Positions 25,101 through 32,891 of a DNA stretch of 64,000 nucleotides are shown piece by piece. A model generated the notes under the pieces. The model did not search any database and had not been told where the DNA came from. It saw only the letters and a list, made by a program, of their open reading frames with translations. Source of the stretch: HNR sp040400085 (GTDB lineage Bacteria; Actinomycetota; Actinomycetes; Actinomycetales; Microbacteriaceae); the NCBI GenBank assembly GCA_040400085.1, contig JBBAQX010000021.1:1-64000 (forward strand), written 5' to 3'. Made by a program: the position numbers and the translations under genes. Numbering within the stretch: the first letter of the stretch is position 1; each line of letters starts with the position of its first letter.

Positions 25101-28100
25101 CGACCATGCCAGCCGCCCGCATGGCAGTAGGCCAGTTGGTCACATAGACGGGTGTGACACCGGCAGAGCTGACCAGTGAGCTGGATGGCCCAGTGAGCGG
25201 ACGAGCGAAGTGACCACCGCCAACGCGGTTGAAGTTGATCGTTCCGCCAGCTGCCCTACCTGAGATCTGTCCCGTCAGATCCTTACCGCGAAGCATGGTT
25301 GCGCCCATGCCCTGTGGATCACGCGCCCGCGCCAACCAAGTGGACACCTTATGGGTCGGAACGATCTCACTCTGACCCGTATTCGGGTCAGTTACGGCCA
25401 GCTCTGGACCACGTTCTCCGACCATCGTGACATCGGGACGGTGACCAGCCTGAGCCATGCGACCCAGAAGCCCACCATGCTTGACCCAAGCCCCGCCCTC
25501 TGCGTTCTTGGAGAACGGGTACGGGAACAATCTGGCATCGAATGGCTCTGTCGATGCGTCAGCATCGTCAGAGAACGGGAACTGAGCACCAGTCCGAAGG
25601 CTATCTGTGAGAGTAGGATCCCATCGATCTGACAGCCGAGTGTGGAAATCCAACTCGGCTTGGTTGCGGGGATCAATCTTCCAGAACGGGCTGGTAGTGT
25701 CACCAGTGACTTCAGCCTTGCCTTTGCTCTTGCCCTTCTGAATGGAACTCATAAGGGCCGAGACAATGGTTTGGCTGAGAGCACCGCGACTGCCGATGCC
25801 GAAGAGACCACCCTCAGCTCGCCCGGTCAGATCCTTGGCTACTCCCGTCCCTTCGCGAGCACGGCGTCTCCACTCTGGCTCCCAAAGCTTCTCTTCCTGC
25901 TTGGTCGGCGAGACTTCCGGGGTGCGGGGAAGCGGGTCAAGGCCCTGAGCCTTGCGGACGCGATCCAGAAGGCCGCCCTCAGCGAACCCCTTGGCCTTCC
26001 GATCCTCCTCTGCTTTCTCCCGGGCAAGGCGATCAGATACGCGCTCGAACGCCGGTAGCGGAGCTGGTGCCTTCTTCTTGGAGAGCCTCTTGCGCTCAGC
26101 CTCGGTTCTTCCCTTCGCAAGAGGAGCGCCCTTAGCCGACGCAAGACCGCTGACGAAGTTACGCGGCGCAGCAAAGTACGCCTCTGCCTGTCGAGTGGCA
26201 GCGACTTCCTCGCGCTCAAGACGAACACGCTGCGCTTCGGCTGCCGTGTTCTCCCTGAGCTTCGTCTTGGCGGTCTCGACTGGCTTACGGGGACCGGCTT
26301 CGTCCCACCACTCGGGCTTCCCAGCGATGTCTGGCCCAGAGCTTCCGAGAACTCGATCCGGTCCCGACGGAGCAGCGATTGGTCTCTTCGTCCCATGGAA
26401 TGTTGATCCATGGAGTGTTCTGGGAGCCGTGTTCTGTCGGAGCTTCCGACCCAGCCGCTCGATGGCAGTTCTTGGCTTGGCAGGAGCGGCCGATGACGTC
26501 GGGAAAGCCGACTCCGGGAAACGCTCGATGTATGCCTGAACAGCGTCCCGGGAAATGAACTCCTTGCCCGCCCACTCGAAGTTGCCCTTCGCGTTGGGCT
26601 CCAGCGCGGCGGCTCTCTGGGGAGCAACAGATGCGGCCATGTCCGCAGCAATACGCTGCTGCTTGTATGCCTGAACAGCCGCGACGTTCGGGAACCTCTT
26701 CCCGTCGAAGGTGTACGAGCCGTCCTTGTTGGGAGCAAGACCGGAGACCTCTGGAACAGGCCCACGAATGTCGAGCGCGGCGATACGCGCGCTCGCCGCG
26801 TTGGCGTTGACTTCGGTCGGATCAAGGACAACATCGTCGTGACCAACAACATGAATGACGGTCCCGCGCGGCTTACGCGTTCTGGCGGGGGCAGAAGAAC
26901 CAGCAGCACCTCTAGCACGCCCAGACCGAGACTTGGTCGGCGTGTTGGAAATGCGGGCCTCGCCGCCCTTGCGGACGTTCTCCCCACGACGCCTAGCACC
27001 GGCCGTCACGTTGACGATCGCACCACCGGTCTGGGCAACAGCCGCATCGAAATACTCGCCCTGAGCCTGAGCTGAGCCAAGGAACATCGCCATGACCTGA
27101 CCAGAAATCTGGTCCACGGGCATGTCGTGCTTGCTGTTGGGCATCGTCGTGCGCCAAGCAGCAAGGAGCTTCTTGCGATCGCTGTCACCCAGCGAGTTGA
27201 GGTAGGTCTTCCTGTCCTCCGGGGTGTATGGAGACAGGCCCATGTCCTCCATCTCACGGATGGAGCCCTGAACCCAACCCTGAAGCTGCTCGCTCCGCAG
27301 GATCCTTTCGCGATCCTCGTTCTCGCGAGTCTTGCGACCCATTCGAGTGCGAGCCATGTGCGGCGTTTCGGCGATGTAGCCGGGGTCTCTGCCGGGGGAT
27401 GCTGGCGTACCTGACTGGCGGAACCCATGCTCACGCGAAGCCCTTCCGCCGCCTGAACGAAGAGTGCTCAGGGAGACTCGACGGGCACCCGTGACTGGAT
27501 CCAGATTGGCCGGTGCGCGTCCACCGCGACTAGCTGTAGGAGCTGCCGTGGCCGTAGTCCCAGCCGTTGGGGCAGCTGGAGCACCGACCACCGGAGCTGG
27601 CGCTGGAGGAGCGCCGCGCGACCCGCGACCACCAAGACCGGTCGTGGCGGTAGTAGCAGACCGCTCGACTGTCTTAGCGGCCTTCTCTTCGGCCTTGGCC
27701 GCTCGAAGCTTGGCCTGCTCAGCAGCCCATGTTGCCTTGTTAGCAGCAGATCGGGCTGCGCGCGTCTGACGTCCGACTGTTCCTGACCCAGCCGTTCCCG
27801 TGGCTGTGCCCATCGTGGCTGCTTGCTGCTGGTCCTGCTGTTGCTGGCGGGCCTGCTGCTCTCGCTGCGTTTCAGCGCGCTGTTCTGCGCGCGAGGCGCG
27901 CGTCGAAGCCGTGGCCGCATCATGCGCAGCCCTGTCAGCCGTCGTCCGTGTCCGTCCACTTGCACCGCCAGCGGTGGGGCTGGCTGGACCACCGCCACCG
28001 CCGCCACGTCGACCAGCTGGACCACCACCGGGTCCATCGCCCCACTCCCAGTCGACCTTGACCTTGCCGGTGTACTTCGGTGGTGCCTCTGGCTGCTTCC

Positions 28101-28560
28101 CCCACTTCCAGTTGACGACCACCGACCCGGTGTGCTTGGGGGCAGACTTGGCCTTCCAGTCGAAGTCGATCGGAACGACTCCAACCTGAGTGCGGATCTC
28201 GGCGCGGATCCTCTTGGCCTCTGCCGCCTTCATGTCCACCCGGACGGGAAGCAGAACGCCGCCGCCCTTCTCAAGACCCTGCTGGATCTTGGTCCGGACG
28301 GCGGCCATGCCGAAGCGGCCCTCTTCCTTCATCCCGACTGTGATCGGGATGTTGAGGCCATCCTTGGCGTACTTCTGGAGCTTCTGCATCCCGGCGGATG
28401 CGTTGCTCTCGTTGAAGGACGGCCTGACCTTGATGTCGACGTATCGAACCTTGCCGCCAAGGGCGTCAAGTTCCTTGTTGGCCTCGGTCACGCCGCGACG
28501 AATGTCGCCTGTGGCGAGTTCGAGCTTTACCTTGATGGCGTCGATTGTCTGGTCAGGCAT
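22117..28560 (-). CDS. tail tape measure protein
   Basis: A 2147-residue protein, by far the longest tail gene, directly after the chaperone pair. It has a helical N-terminus, Gly/Pro/Ala/Gln-rich low-complexity stretches (about 185-400 and 1155-1200), a hydrophobic cluster near 1380-1415 (FVGLTSATIAMKAAFAGISM) and long coiled-coil regions to the end. At about 1.5 angstrom per residue it predicts a tail of roughly 300 nm, unusually long. No lysozyme or NlpC motif was seen. Confidence 0.93.
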   Translation of the reverse strand: MPDQTIDAIKVKLELATGDIRRGVTEANKELDALGGKVRYVDIKVRPSFNESNASAGMQKLQKYAKDGLNIPITVGMKEEGRFGMAAVRTKIQQGLEKGGGVLLPVRVDMKAAEAKRIRAEIRTQVGVVPIDFDWKAKSAPKHTGSVVVNWKWGKQPEAPPKYTGKVKVDWEWGDGPGGGPAGRRGGGGGGPASPTAGGASGRTRTTADRAAHDAATASTRASRAEQRAETQREQQARQQQQDQQQAATMGTATGTAGSGTVGRQTRAARSAANKATWAAEQAKLRAAKAEEKAAKTVERSATTATTGLGGRGSRGAPPAPAPVVGAPAAPTAGTTATAAPTASRGGRAPANLDPVTGARRVSLSTLRSGGGRASREHGFRQSGTPASPGRDPGYIAETPHMARTRMGRKTRENEDRERILRSEQLQGWVQGSIREMEDMGLSPYTPEDRKTYLNSLGDSDRKKLLAAWRTTMPNSKHDMPVDQISGQVMAMFLGSAQAQGEYFDAAVAQTGGAIVNVTAGARRRGENVRKGGEARISNTPTKSRSGRARGAAGSSAPARTRKPRGTVIHVVGHDDVVLDPTEVNANAASARIAALDIRGPVPEVSGLAPNKDGSYTFDGKRFPNVAAVQAYKQQRIAADMAASVAPQRAAALEPNAKGNFEWAGKEFISRDAVQAYIERFPESAFPTSSAAPAKPRTAIERLGRKLRQNTAPRTLHGSTFHGTKRPIAAPSGPDRVLGSSGPDIAGKPEWWDEAGPRKPVETAKTKLRENTAAEAQRVRLEREEVAATRQAEAYFAAPRNFVSGLASAKGAPLAKGRTEAERKRLSKKKAPAPLPAFERVSDRLAREKAEEDRKAKGFAEGGLLDRVRKAQGLDPLPRTPEVSPTKQEEKLWEPEWRRRAREGTGVAKDLTGRAEGGLFGIGSRGALSQTIVSALMSSIQKGKSKGKAEVTGDTTSPFWKIDPRNQAELDFHTRLSDRWDPTLTDSLRTGAQFPFSDDADASTEPFDARLFPYPFSKNAEGGAWVKHGGLLGRMAQAGHRPDVTMVGERGPELAVTDPNTGQSEIVPTHKVSTWLARARDPQGMGATMLRGKDLTGQISGRAAGGTINFNRVGGGHFARPLTGPSSSLVSSAGVTPVYVTNWPTAMRAAGMVGGPAGTTTASASIRGAAAAASAAPGAGPGTPPVTPPGATPGAPTPAVAQTYGTGGSARIPAGPSMARGRLFERQLGVAAIQSQVAEAKSMTPARAFTTSVAQITEQLSGRKGIQDRARLAERLATQANSALTTEAKVRSDLAKSLVRQRELSRSSEPLTKKYSEELDKLNKEIPRMRERVTGAAATSKARGARAETAAGDVLRPGDTIKTLAAGFVGLTSATIAMKAAFAGISMVMGAAEEGVGKWADQMTGYVSYAGELGKTLGDAVRQQDGYTEAVVGSTLALSGMNEVTARKIAPAIESRAAAVAGNEALQNRIELMAASERYGTNRPGGLPAGFDANLVKSVGGFLDLGLGPGSTGSTSEKLSNYIKMQVATPGERAKYQLGTGKSPAGDALGEDYVIPFDWGAGDKGARVGVGELSPSDKELAARMESTTKALEYMNQQAMSAGVELKVVGDSSSAAAKTAAVFESIGATDIAATFKEMQLSLGGGNISQYQAAKWLQGQNTYMPTAGELMQGMGRGLKASSSQIQREALQQREMQIPAAVAMQYIAKPMIPYGARTLPQGGPSAKYPTEQLLGGPQAGQSFADQTKQYEAAYGKYSDKAKSAQAAITAEVDKGRKVLLDWGVPPEMISQIESLGQDIQKIQKGLEQRSLNLTVAEYGNQIRIANRSLGDAKDMYAAIKGNVKDTLGGLQGQNFQLARQSQLLGFGMEQRQINFKLAMAGFTAPGDTPEQRQARIEQAKLEAEYSQKQLDIQKKMGSGQYKIGTIEVSRSITDLVAQVGLLTEARSLAIDTSAQQDALELMNAQQDILIEKAKTYSEAGQKNVQLLNQAITEIQTRTGEVFDKWGSELVSTFEDAGIAFSDAIIRAMNPDTYNPAGGGGKATANTGIPRRPSNASGPQRDAPGGMGSFATPTTFTVGEAGSETVAILRNPRQLTMPGGGGGGGVVNVNVNINGGGDIDEKKLASWGRQIQMNVEAALNRKTSLLGLRNP

Positions 28561-28572
28561 GTCTAGCTCCGG

Positions 28573-28773
28573 TCAGATCGAGTCGCCCTTGAAGATCTCG
28601 GCGTTGATGTCGAAGTCGACTGACTCCGGATCGCCACCGGGAGACGCGGGCTGGAGCGATGCGAGGTAGAAATCCCGCAGCTCCTTGTAGTACCGGAATG
28701 GGTAGTGCCATACGACGTGCGGCAGATCACCCCAGAACTTCGCGACGGCGAAGACCATCTGCCGCGTCGTCAC
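28573..28773 (-). CDS. tail assembly chaperone T part (frameshift product)
   Basis: A 66-residue frame in the -1 phase relative to the upstream chaperone, overlapping it by four bases. In lambda-like tails the G and GT chaperones come from one start by ribosomal slippage; the heptamer at 28776-28782 makes the same arrangement here. The frame is open from that site, so the fusion would be about 190 residues. It binds the tape measure before tail-tube assembly. Independent initiation at the GTG is less likely. Confidence 0.78.
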   Translation of the reverse strand: MTTRQMVFAVAKFWGDLPHVVWHYPFRYYKELRDFYLASLQPASPGGDPESVDFDINAEIFKGDSI

Positions 28774-29144
28774 TCGTTTCCCTTGGGGGTCTCCTCGGCG
28801 GGAGTCTCGTCCGCGTTGATGACAACAATCGGCTCAGAGTCGAAGTGAAGCTCGTTGACGATGCGCCCGAACGCACGGTAGATCCGGGTTCCGTACCCGT
28901 TGAGCGAGTCGGCGTTCAGCTTGGGCTCGACGCAGCACTTCAGGATCATCAGGCGCATGAGCAGGGCGTTGTCGACAACCTCCTGCATCACGCCATCCTC
29001 GTCGGCCTCCTCGTGGGCTGCCTTCTTGACGAGGTCGTCGTACTCGCCGATCTCCAGCTCGCGGAATGTGAACCGCGTACCACGGATCTCCACGACCTTG
29101 GTGGAGGCGACGTTCGAGGGCGCGCTAGCGGTCTTCGTAGACAT
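28770..29144 (-). CDS. tail assembly chaperone G part
   Basis: A 124-residue acidic, helical protein in the standard position between tail-tube and tape-measure genes. Its last codons contain the G GGA AAC slippery heptamer. It should coat the nascent tape measure protein alone and as the frameshifted G-T fusion. The Glu/Asp-rich profile and size match known G-type chaperones despite little sequence identity. Confidence 0.78.
   Translation of the reverse strand: MSTKTASAPSNVASTKVVEIRGTRFTFRELEIGEYDDLVKKAAHEEADEDGVMQEVVDNALLMRLMILKCCVEPKLNADSLNGYGTRIYRAFGRIVNELHFDSEPIVVINADETPAEETPKGNE
28776..28782 (-). promoter_or_regulatory. programmed -1 frameshift slippery site (GGGAAAC)
   Basis: Read on the - strand, codons AAG GGA AAC give G GGA AAC, the canonical X XXY YYZ pattern. 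A -1 slip continues as CGA GTG ACG, entering the T frame two codons after the site. It is 4 bases before the G stop. No long downstream pseudoknot was worked out. Confidence 0.8.
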
Positions 29145-29463
29145 GGATCGAGACTCCCTTCATCAGTAGGGTCCGGCCGATGAGTACCGTTTCCTCATCA
29201 CTGGCCCTCTGGACCCGGAACTGTTTGGTGCGGCCGAGGGTGAGAACGATCTGCTTCTCGTACTCCTCGTCCTCCCACAGATGTGGGTTCAGATATGAGA
29301 ACACGGCGCGGAGGTCATACAGGCCGTTGCCTTCATCGGCTCCGTCCTCGCCTCCACGCCTCGTGAGCATCCACTGGTTCATGGTTCCAATCAGTGCACC
29401 AAGGCTGGGGATGCGAACTTCACCCTTGGTACCGCTGATCTTCTGAAAGATGCCGTGGGGCAC
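29125..29463 (-). CDS. tail-region protein, 112 aa
   Basis: Unrecognised alpha/beta protein between the major tail protein and the chaperones, overlapping the chaperone start by 20 bases. It may be a tail-tube accessory or a chaperone partner. It lacks Cys and membrane segments. Confidence 0.6.
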   Translation of the reverse strand: MPHGIFQKISGTKGEVRIPSLGALIGTMNQWMLTRRGGEDGADEGNGLYDLRAVFSYLNPHLWEDEEYEKQIVLTLGRTKQFRVQRASDEETVLIGRTLLMKGVSIHVYEDR

Positions 29464-29501
29464 TCAGATCTCCTCCGTCCCTGTCCGGAGTGAAGAGTAA
29501 G

Positions 29502-29545
29502 GGGTGGCAGCCCGGGCGGGAGGGATCATCTCGCCCGGGCCACCC
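29502..29545 (-). terminator. hairpin downstream of major tail protein
   Basis: A long GC-rich stem: GGGTGGC, a one-base bulge, and CCCGGGCG on one side pairing with CGCCCGG-GCCACCC on the other, around a loop of about 13 bases. It lies 11-54 bases after the major tail protein stop and probably limits read-through or protects the abundant upstream mRNA. Confidence 0.65.
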
Positions 29546-29555
29546 TAAGTACGGA

Positions 29556-30002
29556 CTACGGGGTCAGCGAACCCGTGCTGAAGACCGTCCACGCACCGGA
29601 GGCGCGGAAGTTGCCGGTCACCCGGATGGCGTCCGTGTTGGAAGCCGTCAGGGAGGCGTCCACGAGACCGGGGCCGTAGGCCACGAGGATCTCATGGGTG
29701 TCGCGGTCGTCGCCGTAGAGGTAGATCTGGATCGTGTCCTGATCCGTCGCGTTGACGACGAGGTCGCCGGACACGTCGAGGAGACCGTTGAAGGTCCCCT
29801 GAATGTCCTTCAGGCCGACGAGGTACGTCTTGTTGGTGTCACCGAAGACGGTGGCATCGACGTAGTCGCGGTTCAGGTTGAGGGTCCACTCGACCTTGTT
29901 GGCGACCTTGTTCGTCTGCGGAAAGCCCTGTCCGATCTTGCCGCCGCCGAAGTAGATCGCCCCGTTCTTGCCATGAAGCTTCAGGCCACTGTTGGTAGCC
30001 AC
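29556..30002 (-). CDS. major tail (tube) protein
   Basis: A 148-residue beta-rich protein (KVEWTLNLNRDYVDATVFGD; GTFNGLLDVSGDLV; FRASGAWTVFS) of the size and pattern of siphovirus tube subunits, between the tail terminator and chaperone genes. GTG start with GAGAGGAG six bases upstream, a strong site suited to an abundant protein. A stable hairpin follows. Confidence 0.82.
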   Translation of the reverse strand: MATNSGLKLHGKNGAIYFGGGKIGQGFPQTNKVANKVEWTLNLNRDYVDATVFGDTNKTYLVGLKDIQGTFNGLLDVSGDLVVNATDQDTIQIYLYGDDRDTHEILVAYGPGLVDASLTASNTDAIRVTGNFRASGAWTVFSTGSLTP

Positions 30003-30014
30003 CAGTTGCTCCTC

Positions 30015-30434
30015 TCAGAGAGTTTGGTCTGTCCAGATCTCGTACGAGCCGCCGATCTGGTAGATCTTCTTCCCCTCTGAGTCGACGTCGGGTCCACCGG
30101 GAATGTCCGAGACGCGACGACAGATGAGGGTTGTTTGCCCATCCACAGTGAACTGCGATCCATCGAACGCATTGAGGATGAGCTGATCGACGTTGTTGGC
30201 GTCGACCCCGTTCTCCGCAAAGATCTGCATGTCCACCAAGGCCACGATCACGCGGCTGCCCCACAGGCTCCCATAGGGCGCTGCCACGAGGTTGTAGACC
30301 ATGAACGGATAGCGGACCTTCTCGGGCGCGAACCCCTCGTGGATCCCGCCTACGATGGCGGCCTTGAGAGGCCCGTCTGATCGGGCGTGTCTCACGATCC
30401 CGCGCTTGATGGCGGAAGACGTCGTGGACATCAA
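30015..30434 (-). CDS. tail terminator/completion protein
   Basis: A 139-residue alpha/beta protein (YPFMVYNLVAAPYG; FTVDGQTTLICRRV) in the gpU-like position between the gp10-like and tube genes. Such proteins cap the tail tube and fix it to the connector. Family assigned by size, order and secondary-structure pattern. Start ATG 30434, or the adjacent ATG 30431 which overlaps the upstream stop. Confidence 0.65.
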   Translation of the reverse strand: MMSTTSSAIKRGIVRHARSDGPLKAAIVGGIHEGFAPEKVRYPFMVYNLVAAPYGSLWGSRVIVALVDMQIFAENGVDANNVDQLILNAFDGSQFTVDGQTTLICRRVSDIPGGPDVDSEGKKIYQIGGSYEIWTDQTL

Positions 30435-31543
30435 TCCCTCGCGATCCGGCCAAGGAAGCCGTCCAGCGTTGCTGCCCTACCCCAGTTGACAGTCGAGATG
30501 CGCGCCACGATGCGAACAGGTCGACCAGCTGTGCTGGATGCAGAACGACTTCGCTTGGCTCCCTCGAACCCTCTCTTGAATGCGCCCCTCTCCATGCTCA
30601 GGATGTTCTCCCTTTGCTTGCGAAGGGCAGGACGGAGGAACGGATGTGGGCGGTTGTGCCTAGACCCGAACTCCTGATCCCGTGCGTAGTTGTGCTTGCT
30701 TCCGGGGTCAGCGGCAGAAGCCGTGACGTATCCGTAGATCGTGTCGCCATCCACGATGGCACTCTCGATCAGGATCCCCTGACGCAAGCGTCCGCCGATA
30801 ACCTGCTGACCGGACTCGTTGGTCGTCACGGCTCGTCCAGTCTGGACCTCGTATCGACCACGACCGCTCAGCAGCTCCGACGGGTTGAAACCTCCCCCTC
30901 CCGGCTGACGGATCACGCGCAGGGAAAGGATCCCGCCACCCTCTGCATTGCGCGACCAGTGCCGCAGCTCCGGTCCACCGATGTACCCGAGAGGAGACTG
31001 CACTACCGGCGAGTAACTGTTCACCCGGCCCCGGATGGACCCGCCGATCTTCTCCTTCTGCGTGACCATCCTCTGCTTGCCGGTCTCGATGCCACCGGCA
31101 CCACCACCACGCGTGACCTGCGTCCGTCTGTAGGTCGCCGTGTTCCTGAACGGTTCAGTGCCACCCGGGTTGTTGACCCATGCGTACTGGGAGTGAACCG
31201 TCCCGGTGATGACCTGTCTGCCGTAGTGAGCGGGCCACCCGCCCGTTTCCATGTAGCCAGCGTTCTGGGCCTGTCTACCAGACATCGGCTTCGGGCCAGC
31301 ACCCATCGCCTTGCTCAACGTGGCAGCCCACATCTGTGCGCTTGGCGACTGGGAGACAGCGTTGACCATGTCTCGCGTAGACATAGCGTTTACGTGACGG
31401 CTCTTGCCCCGACCGGCCTTGAAGATCTTCCGAACTGGTGCCCTTTCCTTGGCATCAGCCTGAATGACCTTCAGCCCCGCGTTCACTCCCTCCTTGCTGT
31501 ACTCCTTGAGCGACTGCATGAGGAAGTCGACGTCGAGTACCAC
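30431..31543 (-). CDS. HK97 gp10-like head-tail joining protein, enlarged
   Basis: A 370-residue protein. The ends match gp10-type neck proteins: an N-terminal helix with KERAPVRKIF, and a C-terminal EFGSRHNRPHPFLRPAL motif. The middle 200 residues are a Gly/Arg-rich beta insert not usual for the 120-150-residue family. It probably sits in the neck; the insert may decorate the collar. Confidence 0.7.
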   Translation of the reverse strand: MVLDVDFLMQSLKEYSKEGVNAGLKVIQADAKERAPVRKIFKAGRGKSRHVNAMSTRDMVNAVSQSPSAQMWAATLSKAMGAGPKPMSGRQAQNAGYMETGGWPAHYGRQVITGTVHSQYAWVNNPGGTEPFRNTATYRRTQVTRGGGAGGIETGKQRMVTQKEKIGGSIRGRVNSYSPVVQSPLGYIGGPELRHWSRNAEGGGILSLRVIRQPGGGGFNPSELLSGRGRYEVQTGRAVTTNESGQQVIGGRLRQGILIESAIVDGDTIYGYVTASAADPGSKHNYARDQEFGSRHNRPHPFLRPALRKQRENILSMERGAFKRGFEGAKRSRSASSTAGRPVRIVARISTVNWGRAATLDGFLGRIARD

Positions 31544-31544
31544 G

Positions 31545-31940
31545 TCACTCCCTCAGCCGCAGCGTGCAGGAGAGGAGAGCGGGCCACGTCTCGTCAGCCG
31601 TCGTGTCGGCGACTACGTACGTATTGGTACTGATGACTACGTGGTCACCGGGCCGTAGATCAACGTCATGGGGTACGTATAGGCGGTACGTATTCACCGT
31701 GATGAGAGCCCCGGCGTCCATGATCGCCACCGGAGTCGGCGTCGAGTGAAGCCACCCGAGGCAGCCCTTCTGAGGAGTCACATCGCTGAAGGCGACTGAC
31801 GACCCGTAGGGGTCTTCGCTCAACTCAAGGCCCACGGCTCCGGTCTTGCGCATGATGGTGACCGGGGTCGTGAACGCCATCTCCGCGACGCGACGAACAC
31901 CCTCCATCTGCTGCTCGGACAGGAGCTTGAGCTTTGCCAT
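31545..31940 (-). CDS. head closure (stopper) protein
   Basis: About 131 residues from ATG 31940, which overlaps the upstream TGA. Beta-rich SH3-like pattern (YRLYVPHDVDLRPGDHVVIS) typical of head-tail stopper proteins. Order: adaptor, stopper, gp10-like, terminator, tube. Confidence 0.65.
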   Translation of the reverse strand: MAKLKLLSEQQMEGVRRVAEMAFTTPVTIMRKTGAVGLELSEDPYGSSVAFSDVTPQKGCLGWLHSTPTPVAIMDAGALITVNTYRLYVPHDVDLRPGDHVVISTNTYVVADTTADETWPALLSCTLRLRE

Positions 31941-32839
31941 CAGCGCACCGTCATGTACTTGAACCCGTCCAGCAGCCAAGCTGCCTCGGGTTCGATGTAC
32001 GCGAGGTTCTCAGAGTTGATCTTGTCGTCTGAGTTCGTGATCGTGACCTCGGCAACCTTGAGGCTCTTGACCCCGGTCATGCCACGGGCCTGCTGCTCGC
32101 GCTCCCCCAGAAGATGGGTCGCGATCATCCCGACGGCGTCACGGATTTCCCAAGCCAGCCGGTGCGTGTAGTCAACGGTCACCAGCGTTTGAGCAGCGAG
32201 GGGATCATCGAAGATGACGGTTCCCTCGAAGAGATCGACGGTATAGTCCGTCGCTGGAACCTCGGCACCATTGGCGTAGACCTTGACCGTGTCAGCGACC
32301 CAGTGCTGGTGAAGAGCGCGGTAGGTGCGGGCGTCAGTCGGGTAGACGGTTTCCCCGACCTCGTCGTGATCTTCCCCGTAGGCGTAGGAGATCTCCGCGA
32401 CCGGCTTCATCAGGCCAAGGCTGGGCATGATCGCACCGAAGAGTCCGACTCCGGTGAAGATCAGGCTGATGACCTCGACGTACCGCTCTGTGTTGTTGAC
32501 GAACAGCTCTGTCGGCTCAATGTGGACGTACTGAGTGTTCGTGACGCGGACGTTCAGCTGGGTGACCGACTTGATCGGCCAGTGGTACGGATAGACGCGG
32601 CGGCTTCCCATGTCGAAGTCGCTCTCGGGAAGACGCCAGAAGTGCTGCTCTGGCTTCTCGGGAGTGATGATCCCCCCAAGGAACGAGTGCGGGTGCGGAA
32701 GACGAGGGACGGCGCAGTAGCCGTCGGCGATCGCCGATGCGCGCGAGAGGATAGAGACGAGTTCGACATCCTCGATGCCTTCGAGGTCGATGCCGAAGCC
32801 CATCGTTCGGTACTTCTCTGGCGACACGTACAGCGTCAT
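31940..32839 (-). CDS. head-tail adaptor (connector) protein
   Basis: About 299 residues. AGGAG eight bases upstream supports ATG 32839. The N-terminal helices (VELVSILSRASAIADGYC) and the C-terminal helical AVGMIATHLLGEREQQARG suit an HK97 gp6-like adaptor. A central beta domain of about 130 residues enlarges it beyond the common size of 100-200. Confidence 0.66.
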   Translation of the reverse strand: MTLYVSPEKYRTMGFGIDLEGIEDVELVSILSRASAIADGYCAVPRLPHPHSFLGGIITPEKPEQHFWRLPESDFDMGSRRVYPYHWPIKSVTQLNVRVTNTQYVHIEPTELFVNNTERYVEVISLIFTGVGLFGAIMPSLGLMKPVAEISYAYGEDHDEVGETVYPTDARTYRALHQHWVADTVKVYANGAEVPATDYTVDLFEGTVIFDDPLAAQTLVTVDYTHRLAWEIRDAVGMIATHLLGEREQQARGMTGVKSLKVAEVTITNSDDKINSENLAYIEPEAAWLLDGFKYMTVR

Positions 32840-32855
32840 CGACAAGGCTCCTTGG

Positions 32856-32887
32856 TAATGGGGGAGCCCCGAAGGGCTCCCCCATTA
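32856..32887 (-). terminator. perfect hairpin downstream of major capsid gene
   Basis: A perfect 14-bp stem (TAATGGGGGAGCCC and its complement) with a CGAA tetraloop, starting five bases after the capsid stop. No T tract beyond it. It probably reduces downstream transcription or stabilises the capsid mRNA. Confidence 0.72.
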
Positions 32888-32891
32888 GACG

